Source: Brevundimonas sp. SH203 (lineage in GTDB: Bacteria > Pseudomonadota > Alphaproteobacteria > Caulobacterales > Caulobacteraceae). Taken from it: a stretch of 64,000 nt of DNA. Positions 7,613 to 16,352 of this stretch are shown here, in pieces (the first letter of the stretch is position 1; every line of letters begins with the position of its first letter). The translations under genes were made by a program, and so were the position numbers. Below the pieces are notes generated by a model, which saw nothing but the letters and a program-made list of their open reading frames with translations, was not told where the DNA came from and did no database searches. The DNA lies in contig NZ_BDMM01000002.1 in the NCBI RefSeq assembly GCF_002157625.1, positions 62,001 through 126,000 on the forward strand, in the 5' to 3' direction.

Positions 7613-9692
7613 GGGCCGCGTCCGCCGCGTCGTCGGCCGCCGTCAGATCGTGCGCCTCGGGATATTCGCGCACGGTCGGGCGGTTGTTGCGATAGGCCTT
7701 CAGGCAGGCCAGGACGCCATAGACCACCATGGTGAGGACCACGAACAGGAAGCCCGCCGTCAGGGCCGAGTTGACGTAGTCGTTGACCACGATCCGATGC
7801 ATGTCCGCCGCCGATTTGGCCGGGGCGATCAGATCGTCGGCGCCCAGGGCCTCCTGATACTTTCTGGCGTGGGCCAGGAAGCCGATGCGGACGTCCGGGT
7901 GGAACAGCTTCTGGAAACCGGCCGTCAGGGTGCAGATCAGAAGCCAGGTCGCCGGAACGACCATGACCCAGGCGAACCTCTCGCGCTTCATCTTGAACAG
8001 GACGACCGTGCCCAGGATCAGGGCGACCGCCGCCAGCATCTGGTTGGCGATGCCGAACAGGGGCCACAGGCTGTTGATGCCGCCCAGCGGATCGACCACG
8101 CCCGTATAGAGGAAATAGCCCCACAGGCCGACCGTCAGGGCGGTGGCCACGACATTGGCGGCCCAGGACTTGGTCTCGCGCATCTTGGGCACGGCGACGC
8201 CCAGCAGGTCCTGGATCATGAAGCGGCAGACGCGGGTGCCGGCGTCCACCGTGGTCAGGATGAACAGGGCCTCGAACAGGATGGCGAAATGATACCAGAA
8301 GGCCATCATGGCCTTGCCGCCGATGACGTTTGACAGGATGTGGGCCATGCCGACCGCCAGCGTCGGGGCGCCGCCCGCGCGCGACAGGATCGAATGTTCG
8401 CCCACGTCGCGGGCCAGTTGCTCCAACTCTCCGGGGGTGATGTGGAAACCCCACTGGGCCACGGCGGCGGCGGCCGAGGCGGCGTCCTTGCCGATGACGG
8501 CGACCGGGCTGTTCATCGCGAAATAGACGGCCGGGTCCAGAACCGTGGCGGCGATCAGGGCCATGACCGCGACGAAGCTTTCGCACAGCATGGCCCCGTA
8601 GCCGATCATCGGAATCTGGGCTTCGTTCTCCAGCAGCTTGGGCGTGGTGCCCGACGAGATCAGGGCGTGGAAGCCCGACACGGCGCCACAGGCGATGGTG
8701 ATGAACAGGAAGGGGAACAGGGCGCCGGCGAAGACCGGACCCGTGCCGTCGATGAAGGGGGTGGCGGCGGGCATCTGCAGATGCGGACGCACGATCAGTA
8801 TGCCGATGGCCAGGGCCAGGATGGCGCCGATCTTCAGGAAGGTCGACAGATAGTCGCGCGGCGCCAGCAGCAGCCAGACCGGAATGACCGAGGCGATGAA
8901 GCCATAGACCATCATCAGCACCGCCAGGGTCGGGCCGGTCAGGGTGAAGGCCGGCCCCCAGTAGGGATCGGCCGCGACATGGCCGCCGCCGATGATGGCC
9001 AGGATCAACAGGACCACGCCGATCACCGACACCTCGCCCACGCGGCCGGGGCGCAGGAAGCGGGTGTACAGGCCCATGAAGAGGGCGATGGGGATGGTGG
9101 CGGCGACGGTGAAGGCGCCCCACGGGCTTTCGGCCAGAGCCTTGACCACCACTAGGGCCAGGACGGCCAGGATGATGACCATGATCATCAGCACGCCGAC
9201 CTGGGCGATGACGCCGGGAATATTGCCCATCTCGGTGCGGATCATGTCGCCGAGGGATTTGCCGTCGCGGCGCGTGGACATGAACAGGACCATCATGTCC
9301 TGAACCGCCCCCGCCAGCACGGCGCCGACCAGAATCCACAGCACGCCGGGCAGATAGCCCATCTGGGCGGCCAGAACCGGCCCGACCAAAGGCCCGGCCC
9401 CCGCGATGGCGGCGAAGTGGTGGCCGAACAGGACGTTTTTGGGCGTCGGCACATAGTCCAGCCCGTCGTTGCGGCGCATGGCCGGGGTCGCACGCGCGGC
9501 GTTCAGCCCCATGACCTTGTTCGCCAGATAGCGGGCGTAGAATCGATAGGCGATGGCGTAGGTGCAGACGGCGGCGACCACCATCCAGACCGCGCTGACG
9601 CTCTCGCCCTGATGCAGGGCGATGACGCCCAGCGAAACGGCCCCCAGGATGGCGATGGCGCCGAAGATGATGGGGGTGCTTAGCTTGCCCAC
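7605..9692 (-). CDS. cstA: Carbon starvation protein A (CstA-type transporter)
   Basis: This 695-residue inner membrane transporter of the CstA family has about 16-18 hydrophobic segments. Family landmarks include YVPTPKNVLFGHHFAAIAG, GPVLAAQMGYLPGVLWI and FHALISSGTTPKLL. Members import pyruvate or peptides when carbon is scarce. The start is a GTG with GGGAGGG eight bases upstream. It overlaps ybdD by eight bases. The roughly 310 bases upstream contain a large inverted repeat rather than a gene. Which of pyruvate or peptides is transported cannot be decided from sequence alone. Confidence 0.95.
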   Translation of the reverse strand: MGKLSTPIIFGAIAILGAVSLGVIALHQGESVSAVWMVVAAVCTYAIAYRFYARYLANKVMGLNAARATPAMRRNDGLDYVPTPKNVLFGHHFAAIAGAGPLVGPVLAAQMGYLPGVLWILVGAVLAGAVQDMMVLFMSTRRDGKSLGDMIRTEMGNIPGVIAQVGVLMIMVIILAVLALVVVKALAESPWGAFTVAATIPIALFMGLYTRFLRPGRVGEVSVIGVVLLILAIIGGGHVAADPYWGPAFTLTGPTLAVLMMVYGFIASVIPVWLLLAPRDYLSTFLKIGAILALAIGILIVRPHLQMPAATPFIDGTGPVFAGALFPFLFITIACGAVSGFHALISSGTTPKLLENEAQIPMIGYGAMLCESFVAVMALIAATVLDPAVYFAMNSPVAVIGKDAASAAAAVAQWGFHITPGELEQLARDVGEHSILSRAGGAPTLAVGMAHILSNVIGGKAMMAFWYHFAILFEALFILTTVDAGTRVCRFMIQDLLGVAVPKMRETKSWAANVVATALTVGLWGYFLYTGVVDPLGGINSLWPLFGIANQMLAAVALILGTVVLFKMKRERFAWVMVVPATWLLICTLTAGFQKLFHPDVRIGFLAHARKYQEALGADDLIAPAKSAADMHRIVVNDYVNSALTAGFLFVVLTMVVYGVLACLKAYRNNRPTVREYPEAHDLTAADDAADAARA

Positions 9693-9795
9693 GACAGATC
9701 CCTCCCGACCGGCTGACTGCGGCCCTCAGCCGTGGTTTGCACCACAATGCGGGACAAGGCCAATGGACCAAGGTCGTAGGGCGCCGATCTTCTTT

Positions 9796-9958
9796 CGTCA
9801 TTCTCCGGCAAGCCGCCTCTTGGCGGCGCAGACCGGGGAACCCAGCGGCGCCGAAGGCGATGCAGCCGCCAAGAGACTGTTGAAGCTATGCGTGCGCGAC
9901 AGGTTCGCGCTCTCGCGCGCCGCTGGGTCCCCCGGTCGCTTCGCGCCGGAGGATGACG
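9796..9958. repeat. Long imperfect inverted repeat in the cstA-purT gap
   Basis: The 163-base element begins CGTCATTCTCCGG and ends CCGGAGGATGACG, its near-perfect reverse complement. Inside are a second pair of arms (GGGGAACCCAGCGGCG / CGCCGCTGGGTCCCC) and smaller hairpins. It resembles the elements at 39.6 and 58.0 kb in its outer cgtcattc and inner gaaccc parts. The remaining bases of the 9693-10007 gap show no convincing gene. Confidence 0.75.
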
Positions 9959-10007
9959 AAAGGGGAGAGTAAAAGGCCCTCTCCCCACAGGTGGAGAGGA
10001 GACGATG

Positions 10008-11204
10008 CTACGTCCGAACCACCTTCACCCGTCCGGCCGCTTGGCGCGCGCGGTCGCGGGCTTCATCCACGTCGGCGCCGCGGGCGGTGGCGACGCCCAT
10101 GCGGCGGCGCTCGAAGGCTTCGGGCTTGCCGAACAGGCGCAGGTCGGCGGTGGGGACGGACAGGGCCTCGGCGACGCCGTCGAAGGCGACGCCCTGCGCT
10201 TCCAGGCCGCCATAGATGACGGCGCTGGCGGCCGGTTCGCGCTGGGTCACGTCGACCGGCAGGCCCAGGATGGCGCGGGCGTGCAGAGCGAATTCGCTCA
10301 GGGTCTGGCTGGCCAGGGTGACGAGGCCGGTGTCGTGCGGGCGAGGCGAAACCTCGGAGAACCAGACCTGGTCGCCCTTGACGAACAACTCCACGCCGAA
10401 GACGCCGTAACCGCCCAGGGCGTCCGTGACCTTGGCGGCGATGGCCTGGGCCGAGGCGAGGGCGGCCGCGCTCATGGCTTGGGGCTGCCAGCTTTCGACA
10501 TAGTCGCCCTTGATCTGGCGGTGGCCGATGGGGGCGCAGAAGTCCGTGCACGTCTCGCCGTCGGCGCCGCGCGAGCGGACGGTCAGCAGGGTGATCTCGA
10601 AATCGAAGTCGATCCGGCCCTCGACGATGACGCGGGCGCCCGCGACCCGGCCGCTTTCCTGGGCATAGGTCCAGGCGTCGGCGATCTGATCGGCGCTTTC
10701 GACGAAGGATTGGCCCTTGCCGGACGACGACATGACCGGCTTGACGAAGCAGGGATAGCCGACGGTCTCGGCGCCCGCCGCCAGTTCCCCGGCCGATCCG
10801 GCGAAGGCGTAGGGGCTGGTGGGCAGGCCCAGGTCCTCGGCCGCCAGTTTGCGGATGCCCTCGCGGTTCATGGTCAGCTGCACGGCGCGGGCAGTGGGGA
10901 CCACGCGCGCCATGCCCGCCGCCTCGATGTCGGCCAGAACCTCGGTGGCGATGGCCTCGATCTCGGGCACGATGATGTGCGGCGCCTCGGCCAGGATGAC
11001 GCCGTTCAGCACCTGGGCGTCGGTCATCGGGATGACATGGCTGCGGTGCGCGACCTGCATGGCCGGGGCGTTGGGATAGCGGTCCACGGCGATAACCTCG
11101 CAGCCGAGCCGCTGAAGCTCGATCGCGACCTCCTTGCCCAGTTCGCCCGCGCCCAGCAGCATGACGCGGACGGCGGTGTCGGAAAGCGGGGTGCCGAGTT
11201 TCAT
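10008..11204 (-). CDS. purT: Formate-dependent phosphoribosylglycinamide formyltransferase
   Basis: PurT makes formyl-GAR from GAR, formate and ATP, the folate-independent version of the third step of purine synthesis. The 398-residue protein has the N-terminal dinucleotide-like fold [20 protein letters not shown], then [17 protein letters not shown], the ATP-grasp domain with [15 protein letters not shown], and [16 protein letters not shown] near the end. Length equals that of E. coli PurT. It lies 58 bases after tkt on the same strand, separated by a hairpin. purU, which supplies formate by deformylating 10-formyl-THF, is also in this window, so the two form a formate link in purine synthesis. 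Confidence 0.97.
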   Translation of the reverse strand: MKLGTPLSDTAVRVMLLGAGELGKEVAIELQRLGCEVIAVDRYPNAPAMQVAHRSHVIPMTDAQVLNGVILAEAPHIIVPEIEAIATEVLADIEAAGMARVVPTARAVQLTMNREGIRKLAAEDLGLPTSPYAFAGSAGELAAGAETVGYPCFVKPVMSSSGKGQSFVESADQIADAWTYAQESGRVAGARVIVEGRIDFDFEITLLTVRSRGADGETCTDFCAPIGHRQIKGDYVESWQPQAMSAAALASAQAIAAKVTDALGGYGVFGVELFVKGDQVWFSEVSPRPHDTGLVTLASQTLSEFALHARAILGLPVDVTQREPAASAVIYGGLEAQGVAFDGVAEALSVPTADLRLFGKPEAFERRRMGVATARGADVDEARDRARQAAGRVKVVRT

Positions 11205-11218
11205 CGTCTGCTCCTGAA

Positions 11219-11255
11219 ATCCTCCCCCGTGAAGCGCAGCGGAACGGGGGAGGAT
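11219..11255. repeat. Inverted repeat between tkt and purT
   Basis: ATCCTCCCCCGT and ACGGGGGAGGAT are perfect 12-base complements separated by 13 bases containing gaagcgcagcgga. The hairpin lies just after the tkt stop codon and before the purT start. It could be a terminator without a T run, or a member of the cctcccc repeat family. Confidence 0.6.
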
Positions 11256-11262
11256 CGGAGGT

Positions 11263-13254
11263 TTACAGCCGCGCCTTCGCCGCCGCGACGACGGCGTCCG
11301 AGGTGATGCCGAACTTTTCGTAGAGGATTTCGGCCGGGGCCGAGGCGCCGAAGCCGGTCATGCCGATGAAGGCGCCGTCCTCGCCGATGAAGCGTTCCCA
11401 GCCCTGCTTGATCGCGGCCTCGACGGCGACGCGCACCGTGCCGCGACCGATGACGGCGGCCTGATAGGCGGCGTCCTGCTGTTCGAACAGTTCGAAGCTG
11501 GGGACCGAGACGACGCGGGTGGGCGTGCCTTCGGCCTCCAGAACCTTGGCGGCGTCCAGCGCCAGGGCCAGCTCCGTGCCGGTGCCGAACAGGGTGACCC
11601 TGGCCTCGCCATTGGCGGCCTTGATCTCATAGGCGCCCTTGGCGGACAGGTTCTCGCCCGAGGCGACGGTGCGGACCGCCGCGGTCTTCTGGCGCGACAG
11701 GGCCAGGGCCGAAGGGGCGGTCCTGGTCTGAAGCGCGACCTGCCAGCACTCCATCGCCTCGACCGTATCGGCGGGGCGGAAGACCAGAAGGTTCGGAATG
11801 GCGCGCAGCGCCGCCAGATGTTCGACCGGCTGGTGCGTCGGGCCGTCCTCGCCCAGACCGATGGAGTCGTGGGTCAGGACGTGGATGGCGCGGACCCCCA
11901 TCAGGGCGCCCAGACGGATGGCCGGGCGGCTGTAGTCCGAAAACACCATGAAGGTGCCGCCATAGGGGATGACGCCGCCGTGCAGGGCCAGGCCGTTCAT
12001 GGCGGCGGCCATGCCGAACTCACGGATGCCCCAGTTGACGTAGCGCCCCTCATAGGTCGGGGCGTCCAGGATGGGCGTGCCCTTGACGAAGGTGTTGTTC
12101 GAGCCGGTCAGGTCGGCCGAGCCGCCGACCAGTTCGGGGATGGCGGCGAACAGTTCATCCAGCGCGGCGCCCGACGACTGGCGCGTGGCCTGGGCCGGTT
12201 GCGTCTCGATCAGTTCGGCGATCTTGGCGTTCAGGGCGTCGAAGGCGGCCTCGGGCAGATCGCCCTTCATGGCGCGGGTGAAGTCGGCGGCCTGGGCCGA
12301 GGCGGCGAGGCGGGCCTCCCACTTCTTGCGGTCCTTGGCGCCGCGACGGCCGACCTTGCGCCAGGCCGACAGGATCGACTCGGGCATTTCGAACGGGTCG
12401 TGATCCCAGGCCAGGCCCAGGCGGGTGGCGGCGATCTCGGCGGCGCCCAGGGCCGCGCCGTGGGTCTTGTGGCTGCCTTCCATGGTGGCGGCGCCCTTGC
12501 CGATCTTGGTCTTGCAGGCCAGCAGGACGGGCTTGTCCTGACGGATCGCCCACTGCATCGCCGACTTGATCGCCTTCATGTCGTGGCCGTCGACGGCCTT
12601 GACCGCCCACCCAGCGGCCTTGAAGCGGGCCTTCTGGTCCACGGCGTCCGACAACGACACCTTGCCGTCGATGGTGATCTCGTTGTCGTCCCACAGGACG
12701 GTCAGCTTGTTCAGCTTATAGCGGCCGGCCAGGGCGATGGCTTCCTGAGACACGCCCTCCATCAGGCAGCCGTCGCCGGCGATGACCCAGGTGCGGTGAT
12801 CGACCAGATCGTCGCCGTATTTGGCGGCCAGATGCCGCTCGGCCATGGCGAAACCGACCGAGGTGGCCAGACCCTGACCCAGCGGGCCGGTCGTGACCTC
12901 GACGCCCGGCATATGACCGTATTCGGGGTGCCCGGCGGTTTTCGAACCCCACTGGCGGAAGTTGGACAGTTCTTCCTTGGTCGCGGCCTTGTAGCCGGTC
13001 AGGTGCAGCAGGGCGTAGATCAGCATCGAGCCGTGACCGGCCGACAGGATGAAGCGGTCGCGGTCGGCCCAGTCGGGGCGGCTGGCGTCAAACTTCAGGA
13101 ATTTGGAGAACAGCACCGTGGCGACATCGGCCATGCCCATCGGCATTCCGGGGTGGCCCGACTTGGCCTTTTCCACGCCGTCCATGGCGAGGACGCGGAT
13201 GGCGTTGGCCATCTGCTCGGGGGTGGCCTTGGGTGCGGATTTGGCGTCGGTCAC
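11263..13254 (-). CDS. tkt: Transketolase
   Basis: This thiamine-diphosphate enzyme of 663 residues moves two-carbon units between sugar phosphates in the pentose phosphate pathway. Recognisable parts are [18 protein letters not shown] and [18 protein letters not shown] in the N-terminal domain, the diphosphate/magnesium motif [14 protein letters not shown], and in the pyrimidine domain [19 protein letters not shown] with the catalytic glutamate, followed by [20 protein letters not shown]. It is divergent from zauP-zapA, with 96 bases between the starts, and is followed by purT. Confidence 0.98.
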   Translation of the reverse strand: MTDAKSAPKATPEQMANAIRVLAMDGVEKAKSGHPGMPMGMADVATVLFSKFLKFDASRPDWADRDRFILSAGHGSMLIYALLHLTGYKAATKEELSNFRQWGSKTAGHPEYGHMPGVEVTTGPLGQGLATSVGFAMAERHLAAKYGDDLVDHRTWVIAGDGCLMEGVSQEAIALAGRYKLNKLTVLWDDNEITIDGKVSLSDAVDQKARFKAAGWAVKAVDGHDMKAIKSAMQWAIRQDKPVLLACKTKIGKGAATMEGSHKTHGAALGAAEIAATRLGLAWDHDPFEMPESILSAWRKVGRRGAKDRKKWEARLAASAQAADFTRAMKGDLPEAAFDALNAKIAELIETQPAQATRQSSGAALDELFAAIPELVGGSADLTGSNNTFVKGTPILDAPTYEGRYVNWGIREFGMAAAMNGLALHGGVIPYGGTFMVFSDYSRPAIRLGALMGVRAIHVLTHDSIGLGEDGPTHQPVEHLAALRAIPNLLVFRPADTVEAMECWQVALQTRTAPSALALSRQKTAAVRTVASGENLSAKGAYEIKAANGEARVTLFGTGTELALALDAAKVLEAEGTPTRVVSVPSFELFEQQDAAYQAAVIGRGTVRVAVEAAIKQGWERFIGEDGAFIGMTGFGASAPAEILYEKFGITSDAVVAAAKARL

Positions 13255-13350
13255 GGCGGAGACCTTTCGGGCGATGCGGAATTTAAGAGGCGGCGCCGCT
13301 TTACCCCGGCGCGTCCTCGGGTTCTATACGCAATTTGCAAGGAGCGACCG

Positions 13351-13617
13351 ATGGCAGACGCCACCACGGCCGCACGGGCGCGTATCGACCGCGCTCTGGC
13401 CGATCTGGAACGCAAGATCCTGGAGCTGAAGGCGCGCCCGGCCTCGGCCCCCGCCGTGGCGGACGACGACCTGTTCGCGCCCCGACCGGCGGATGCGCGC
13501 GTCGCCGAGCTGGAAGCGGCGGGGCGCGAGGCGTCCGAGGCCCTGGGCCGCGCCGCCGAGGCCGTGCGCGAGGTTCTGGACGAGACCGAGGGCGCCACGG
13601 AAGGCGAGGACCGCTGA
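13351..13617 (+). CDS. zauP: ZauP-like small coiled-coil protein upstream of ZapA
   Basis: This small 88-residue protein has heptad-rich segments (about residues 8-28 and 52-80) separated by an Ala/Pro-rich linker. Position and architecture match ZauP of Caulobacter, which pairs with ZapA to focus the FtsZ ring at mid-cell. AAGGAG lies seven bases before the ATG. Its stop codon overlaps the zapA start in TGATG, so translation of the two is coupled. The name is assigned from synteny and coiled-coil character rather than from a sequence motif. Confidence 0.75.
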   Translation: MADATTAARARIDRALADLERKILELKARPASAPAVADDDLFAPRPADARVAELEAAGREASEALGRAAEAVREVLDETEGATEGEDR

Positions 13618-13940
13618 TGGCCACGGTGACGGTGGATGTGAACGGCCGCCCCTATGCGGTGGGTTGCGCCGACGGTCAGGAGGAGCGGGTCCGCATCCTG
13701 GCCAAACAGTTCGACAACCGGGTCCGGGCCGTAGCCCAGGACGTGGGCCAGGTCGGCGACCTGCGCCTGTTCCTGATGTCGGCCCTGATCCTGGCCGACG
13801 AACTGCATGAAGCGCGTCTGGGCGGTGCAAAGGCCCCCGTCGCGCCCGCGCCCGCCCCGACGCCCGTCGCAAGCGACGGGGTCGCCGAGGCCCTGAACGC
13901 CGTCGCCGCCCGGATCGAGAAGATCGCGCAAAATATCTGA
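13617..13940 (+). CDS. zapA: Cell division protein ZapA
   Basis: ZapA is a small FtsZ-binding protein that bundles protofilaments in the division ring. The 107-residue product starts MATVTVDVNGRPYAVGCADG and continues into ERVRILAKQFDNRV and the helical segment LRLFLMSALILADELHEA, as in other ZapA proteins. A proline/alanine-rich linker (about 71-85) precedes a short C-terminal helix. The start overlaps the zauP stop by one base. The likely 6S RNA gene follows about 40 bases downstream, an arrangement also known from gammaproteobacteria. Confidence 0.9.
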   Translation: MATVTVDVNGRPYAVGCADGQEERVRILAKQFDNRVRAVAQDVGQVGDLRLFLMSALILADELHEARLGGAKAPVAPAPAPTPVASDGVAEALNAVAARIEKIAQNI

Positions 13941-13982
13941 TCGGGCGCGGCTGGCGCGTTCGGCCGCGAGGGCCTATCTTGT

Positions 13983-14170
13983 CCGGCGGCGGGTCATGCT
14001 GCGGCCCACGTCGAAGACAACATATCCTTCTGACCTTAATTCACTCTACGGGATCTGTCCCTGTCCGGGCTTGAGGGCCTGGGCATATGGAGCCCACCTG
14101 GCTACCCAGGTCGAGAGGATTTAAACGCTCTTCACGGTTCGCGCGGCGCCGCCACCCTTCCATCTTTTTT
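13983..14170 (+). ncRNA. ssrS: Likely 6S RNA (boundaries approximate)
   Basis: The 328-base gap between zapA and the 5-FCL gene has no convincing open frame but clear structure. GGCGGCG at 13985 can pair with CGCCGCC at 14147, CCTGGG at 14078 pairs with CCCAGG at 14105 in an apical stem, and a run of six T follows at 14165-14170. The zapA - 6S RNA - 5-FCL order is widely conserved in proteobacteria. 6S RNA binds the housekeeping RNA polymerase holoenzyme and mimics an open promoter. The ends are my estimate from a possible promoter near 13965-13978 and the T run. Confidence 0.7.
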
Positions 14171-14268
14171 AGTGCGCTAACGCTCTCGACGCGGTCGCTC
14201 GCTGCTTGAGCGCGGCGGGTGCGCGTGTTTTTCGGTAATTGAGCGCGTGGACGTTTCCGGGAGGGCGG

Positions 14269-14826
14269 ATGAGCCAGGACAAGCACGAACGCCGATCCGC
14301 CGCGCGGGCCTTGCGAAAGCGTCTGGCCGAGAGCGATCCGCTGGCGTCGCGTCGTGCGGCCGATCATGCCCGCGACCTGCCGCCGGCCCGGATCGTGGCC
14401 CTGTATCGCGCCATGGGGTCCGAACTGGACGCCGACGCCCTGGCCATGACGCTTGAGGCCGAGGGTCGGCGACTGTGCCTGCCGGTGGTGGTTCAGCGCG
14501 ACGCGCCGATGCAGTTTCGCGCCTGGGCGCCCGGCGAGCCGCTGGAACTGGACGCCGCCGGATGCCCCGCGCCCCTGCCGCTAGCCGAGGTCGTCGATCC
14601 CGACCTGATCCTGACGCCGCTTCTGGCCTTCGACCGTTTCGGCGGACGGCTGGGCCAGGGCGGCGGCTATTACGATCGCACCTTCGCCGAACGCCCTGAC
14701 GCCCTGCGGATCGGTTTCGCCTACGCCGGGCAGGGCGTGGAGCGACTGACGCTGGAGGATCACGACGTTCGGCTGCACGGCGTGCTGACCGAGGCGGGCT
14801 ATCGGGATTTCGGTATATCCCATTGA
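14269..14826 (+). CDS. 5-formyltetrahydrofolate cyclo-ligase
   Basis: This enzyme converts 5-formyl-THF and ATP to 5,10-methenyl-THF, returning the stored folate to the one-carbon pool. The 185-residue protein has the family's signature FDRFGGRLGQGGGYYDRTFA near residue 125, with the phosphate-binding glycine-rich loop, preceded by [20 protein letters not shown] lies just before the ATG at 14269; a TTG 30 bases upstream is less likely. It follows the 6S RNA, as ygfA does in E. coli. A VapBC pair sits between it and the YmdB-type gene that usually follows in related bacteria. Confidence 0.93.
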   Translation: MSQDKHERRSAARALRKRLAESDPLASRRAADHARDLPPARIVALYRAMGSELDADALAMTLEAEGRRLCLPVVVQRDAPMQFRAWAPGEPLELDAAGCPAPLPLAEVVDPDLILTPLLAFDRFGGRLGQGGGYYDRTFAERPDALRIGFAYAGQGVERLTLEDHDVRLHGVLTEAGYRDFGISH

Positions 14827-14857
14827 CATATACGCTCTCGCTCATCATGGTTTCGAG

Positions 14858-15100
14858 ATGAACGCTCCTTGGAAAGCGCCGTTGAAGGCTTCGATCTTCA
14901 TGTCGAATCGCTCCCAGGCGGTGCGCTTGCCAAAGGCTGTGGCCTTTCCTGATGACGTGAAGGAGGTTCGCGTCATCCAGGAGGGGCGCAGTCTCCTTCT
15001 TGTGCCGGCTGATGCCGTATGGGCTGATTTTCTCGCCGAGCCGGGGATAGACATCTGCGAGCCCGAAGATCCGATCGACGATTCCGTCGTGGAGTTCTGA
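14858..15100 (+). CDS. vapB: VapB-type antitoxin
   Basis: This is the antitoxin of a type II VapBC pair. The AbrB-like DNA-binding half is visible as IFMSNRSQAVRLPKAVAFPD, the hallmark of this VapB group, followed by VKEVRVIQEGRSLLLVP and a toxin-binding acidic tail. The ATG at 14858 gives 80 residues. A TTG at 14882 with GGAAAG before it would start closer to the usual family N-terminus. A TTGACA at 14823, overlapping the stop of the preceding gene, is a possible -35 element for an own promoter. Its last base is the first base of vapC. G/C content is lower than in the flanking genes. Confidence 0.85.
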   Translation: MNAPWKAPLKASIFMSNRSQAVRLPKAVAFPDDVKEVRVIQEGRSLLLVPADAVWADFLAEPGIDICEPEDPIDDSVVEF

Positions 15101-15534
15101 TGCTACGCTACAGTCTGGACACCAATGTCTGTGTCCGCATTCTTCGAAACAGGCCGGTCTTGAGCGGACCGCTTGCGGATCGATTGAGCGAGGCGGCGAA
15201 TTCGATCGCCACTTCGACCATTGTGGCGATGGAGCTTCTGTACGGCGCCGCAGTGTCGGAACGCCCCGAGCAAAGACGCGAACAGGTCAACAGACTGCTG
15301 GCGCGGATGACCGTGCTTGATTTCGACGCCTCTGCGGCCGAACACGCGGCCGACATCAAGGCGGATTTGAAAAGGCGTGGTGAGTTGATCGGTTCAAACG
15401 ACATTCTGATCGCAGGACATGCCCGCAGTCGGGGCCTGGTGCTGGTGACGGGCAATCTGCGTGAATTCGAACGAGTGAACGGTTTGAGGGTCGAAGACTG
15501 GCCCGCCGGACCCAGTGCGCCGGTGATCAAATGA
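15100..15534 (+). CDS. vapC: VapC-type PIN-domain ribonuclease toxin
   Basis: This PIN-domain toxin of 144 residues cleaves RNA when freed from VapB; many relatives cut initiator tRNA or rRNA. The acidic metal-binding residues are visible as Asp7 in RYSLDTNVCV, Glu45 in VAMELLYGAA and Asp101 in IGSNDILIAGHA; the fourth position, in LVTGNLREF, is Asn119. The start overlaps vapB by one base, and the stop overlaps the YmdB-type start in ATGA, so the toxin gene is now translationally joined to a housekeeping gene. Base composition is lower in G/C than the neighbours, consistent with insertion. Confidence 0.88.
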   Translation: MLRYSLDTNVCVRILRNRPVLSGPLADRLSEAANSIATSTIVAMELLYGAAVSERPEQRREQVNRLLARMTVLDFDASAAEHAADIKADLKRRGELIGSNDILIAGHARSRGLVLVTGNLREFERVNGLRVEDWPAGPSAPVIK

Positions 15535-16352
15535 GACTGGCCTTCTTCGGCGACGTCATCGGCAAGTCCGGCCGGGACGGGATCAGCGATCATCTTCCGG
15601 GGCTGAAACGCGACCTGAAGCTCGACTTCGTGGTCATCAACGCCGAGAACGCGGCGGGCGGGTTCGGCATCACCGAGAATACGGCGCGCGAACTGTTCAT
15701 GGCGGGCGCCGACTGTCTGACGCTGGGCAACCACAGCTGGGACCAGCGCGAGGCCCTGACCTATATCGTGCGCGAGCCGCGCCTGATCCGGCCGGCCAAC
15801 TATCCGCGCCTGATGGATGCGCCGGGCGCGGGGGCCAATCTGTTCGAGACGGATACGGGGCGCACGGTCCTGGTCATGAATGTGTTGGGCCGGGTGCATA
15901 TGGACCCGATGGACGATCCGTTCGGCGCGGTGGAGCGCGAACTGGCCGCCGCCCCCCTGGGCGCCGTCGCCGATGCGGTGATCGTGGACATGCATTGCGA
16001 GGCCACCTCGGAGAAGATGGCCATGGGCCATTTCTGCGATGGGCGCGCGTCGCTGGTCGTGGGCACCCACACCCATGTTCCGACCGCCGATTGCCAGATC
16101 CTGCCCGGCGGCACAGCCTATCAGACCGACGCGGGCGGCTGCTGCGATTACGACAGCGTCATCGGCAACGAGAAGGACGAGCCGCTGCGCCGCTTCACGA
16201 CCCGGATTTCGGGCGGTCGCTATACGCCGGCGTCGGGGCCGGCGACGGTGTGCGGCGTCTTCGTCGAGACGGATGACCGCACGGGCCTCGCCACGCGGGT
16301 CGAGCCGATCCGCGTCGGCGGGCGACTGTCTCAGGCCATTCCGGTCGTCTGA
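15531..16352 (+). CDS. YmdB/TIGR00282-family metallophosphoesterase
   Basis: This 273-residue binuclear metal phosphoesterase of the YmdB family includes members that hydrolyse 2',3'-cyclic nucleotides. Metal-binding motifs are MRLAFFGDVIGKSGRD (Asp8), VVINAENAAGG, LTLGNHSWDQRE, VDMHCEATSEKMAMG and VVGTHTHVPTAD, in the family order. It usually follows the 5-FCL gene directly; here vapBC lies between and the start is ATGA-coupled to vapC. The last 22 bases overlap the end of the convergent P450 gene. Confidence 0.93.
   Translation: MRLAFFGDVIGKSGRDGISDHLPGLKRDLKLDFVVINAENAAGGFGITENTARELFMAGADCLTLGNHSWDQREALTYIVREPRLIRPANYPRLMDAPGAGANLFETDTGRTVLVMNVLGRVHMDPMDDPFGAVERELAAAPLGAVADAVIVDMHCEATSEKMAMGHFCDGRASLVVGTHTHVPTADCQILPGGTAYQTDAGGCCDYDSVIGNEKDEPLRRFTTRISGGRYTPASGPATVCGVFVETDDRTGLATRVEPIRVGGRLSQAIPVV

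Noticed and set aside
11818-13350. Long + strand frame through transketolase into zauP
   Set aside because: Only the last 88 codons from 13351 have a ribosome binding site and coding character; the rest is antisense to tkt.
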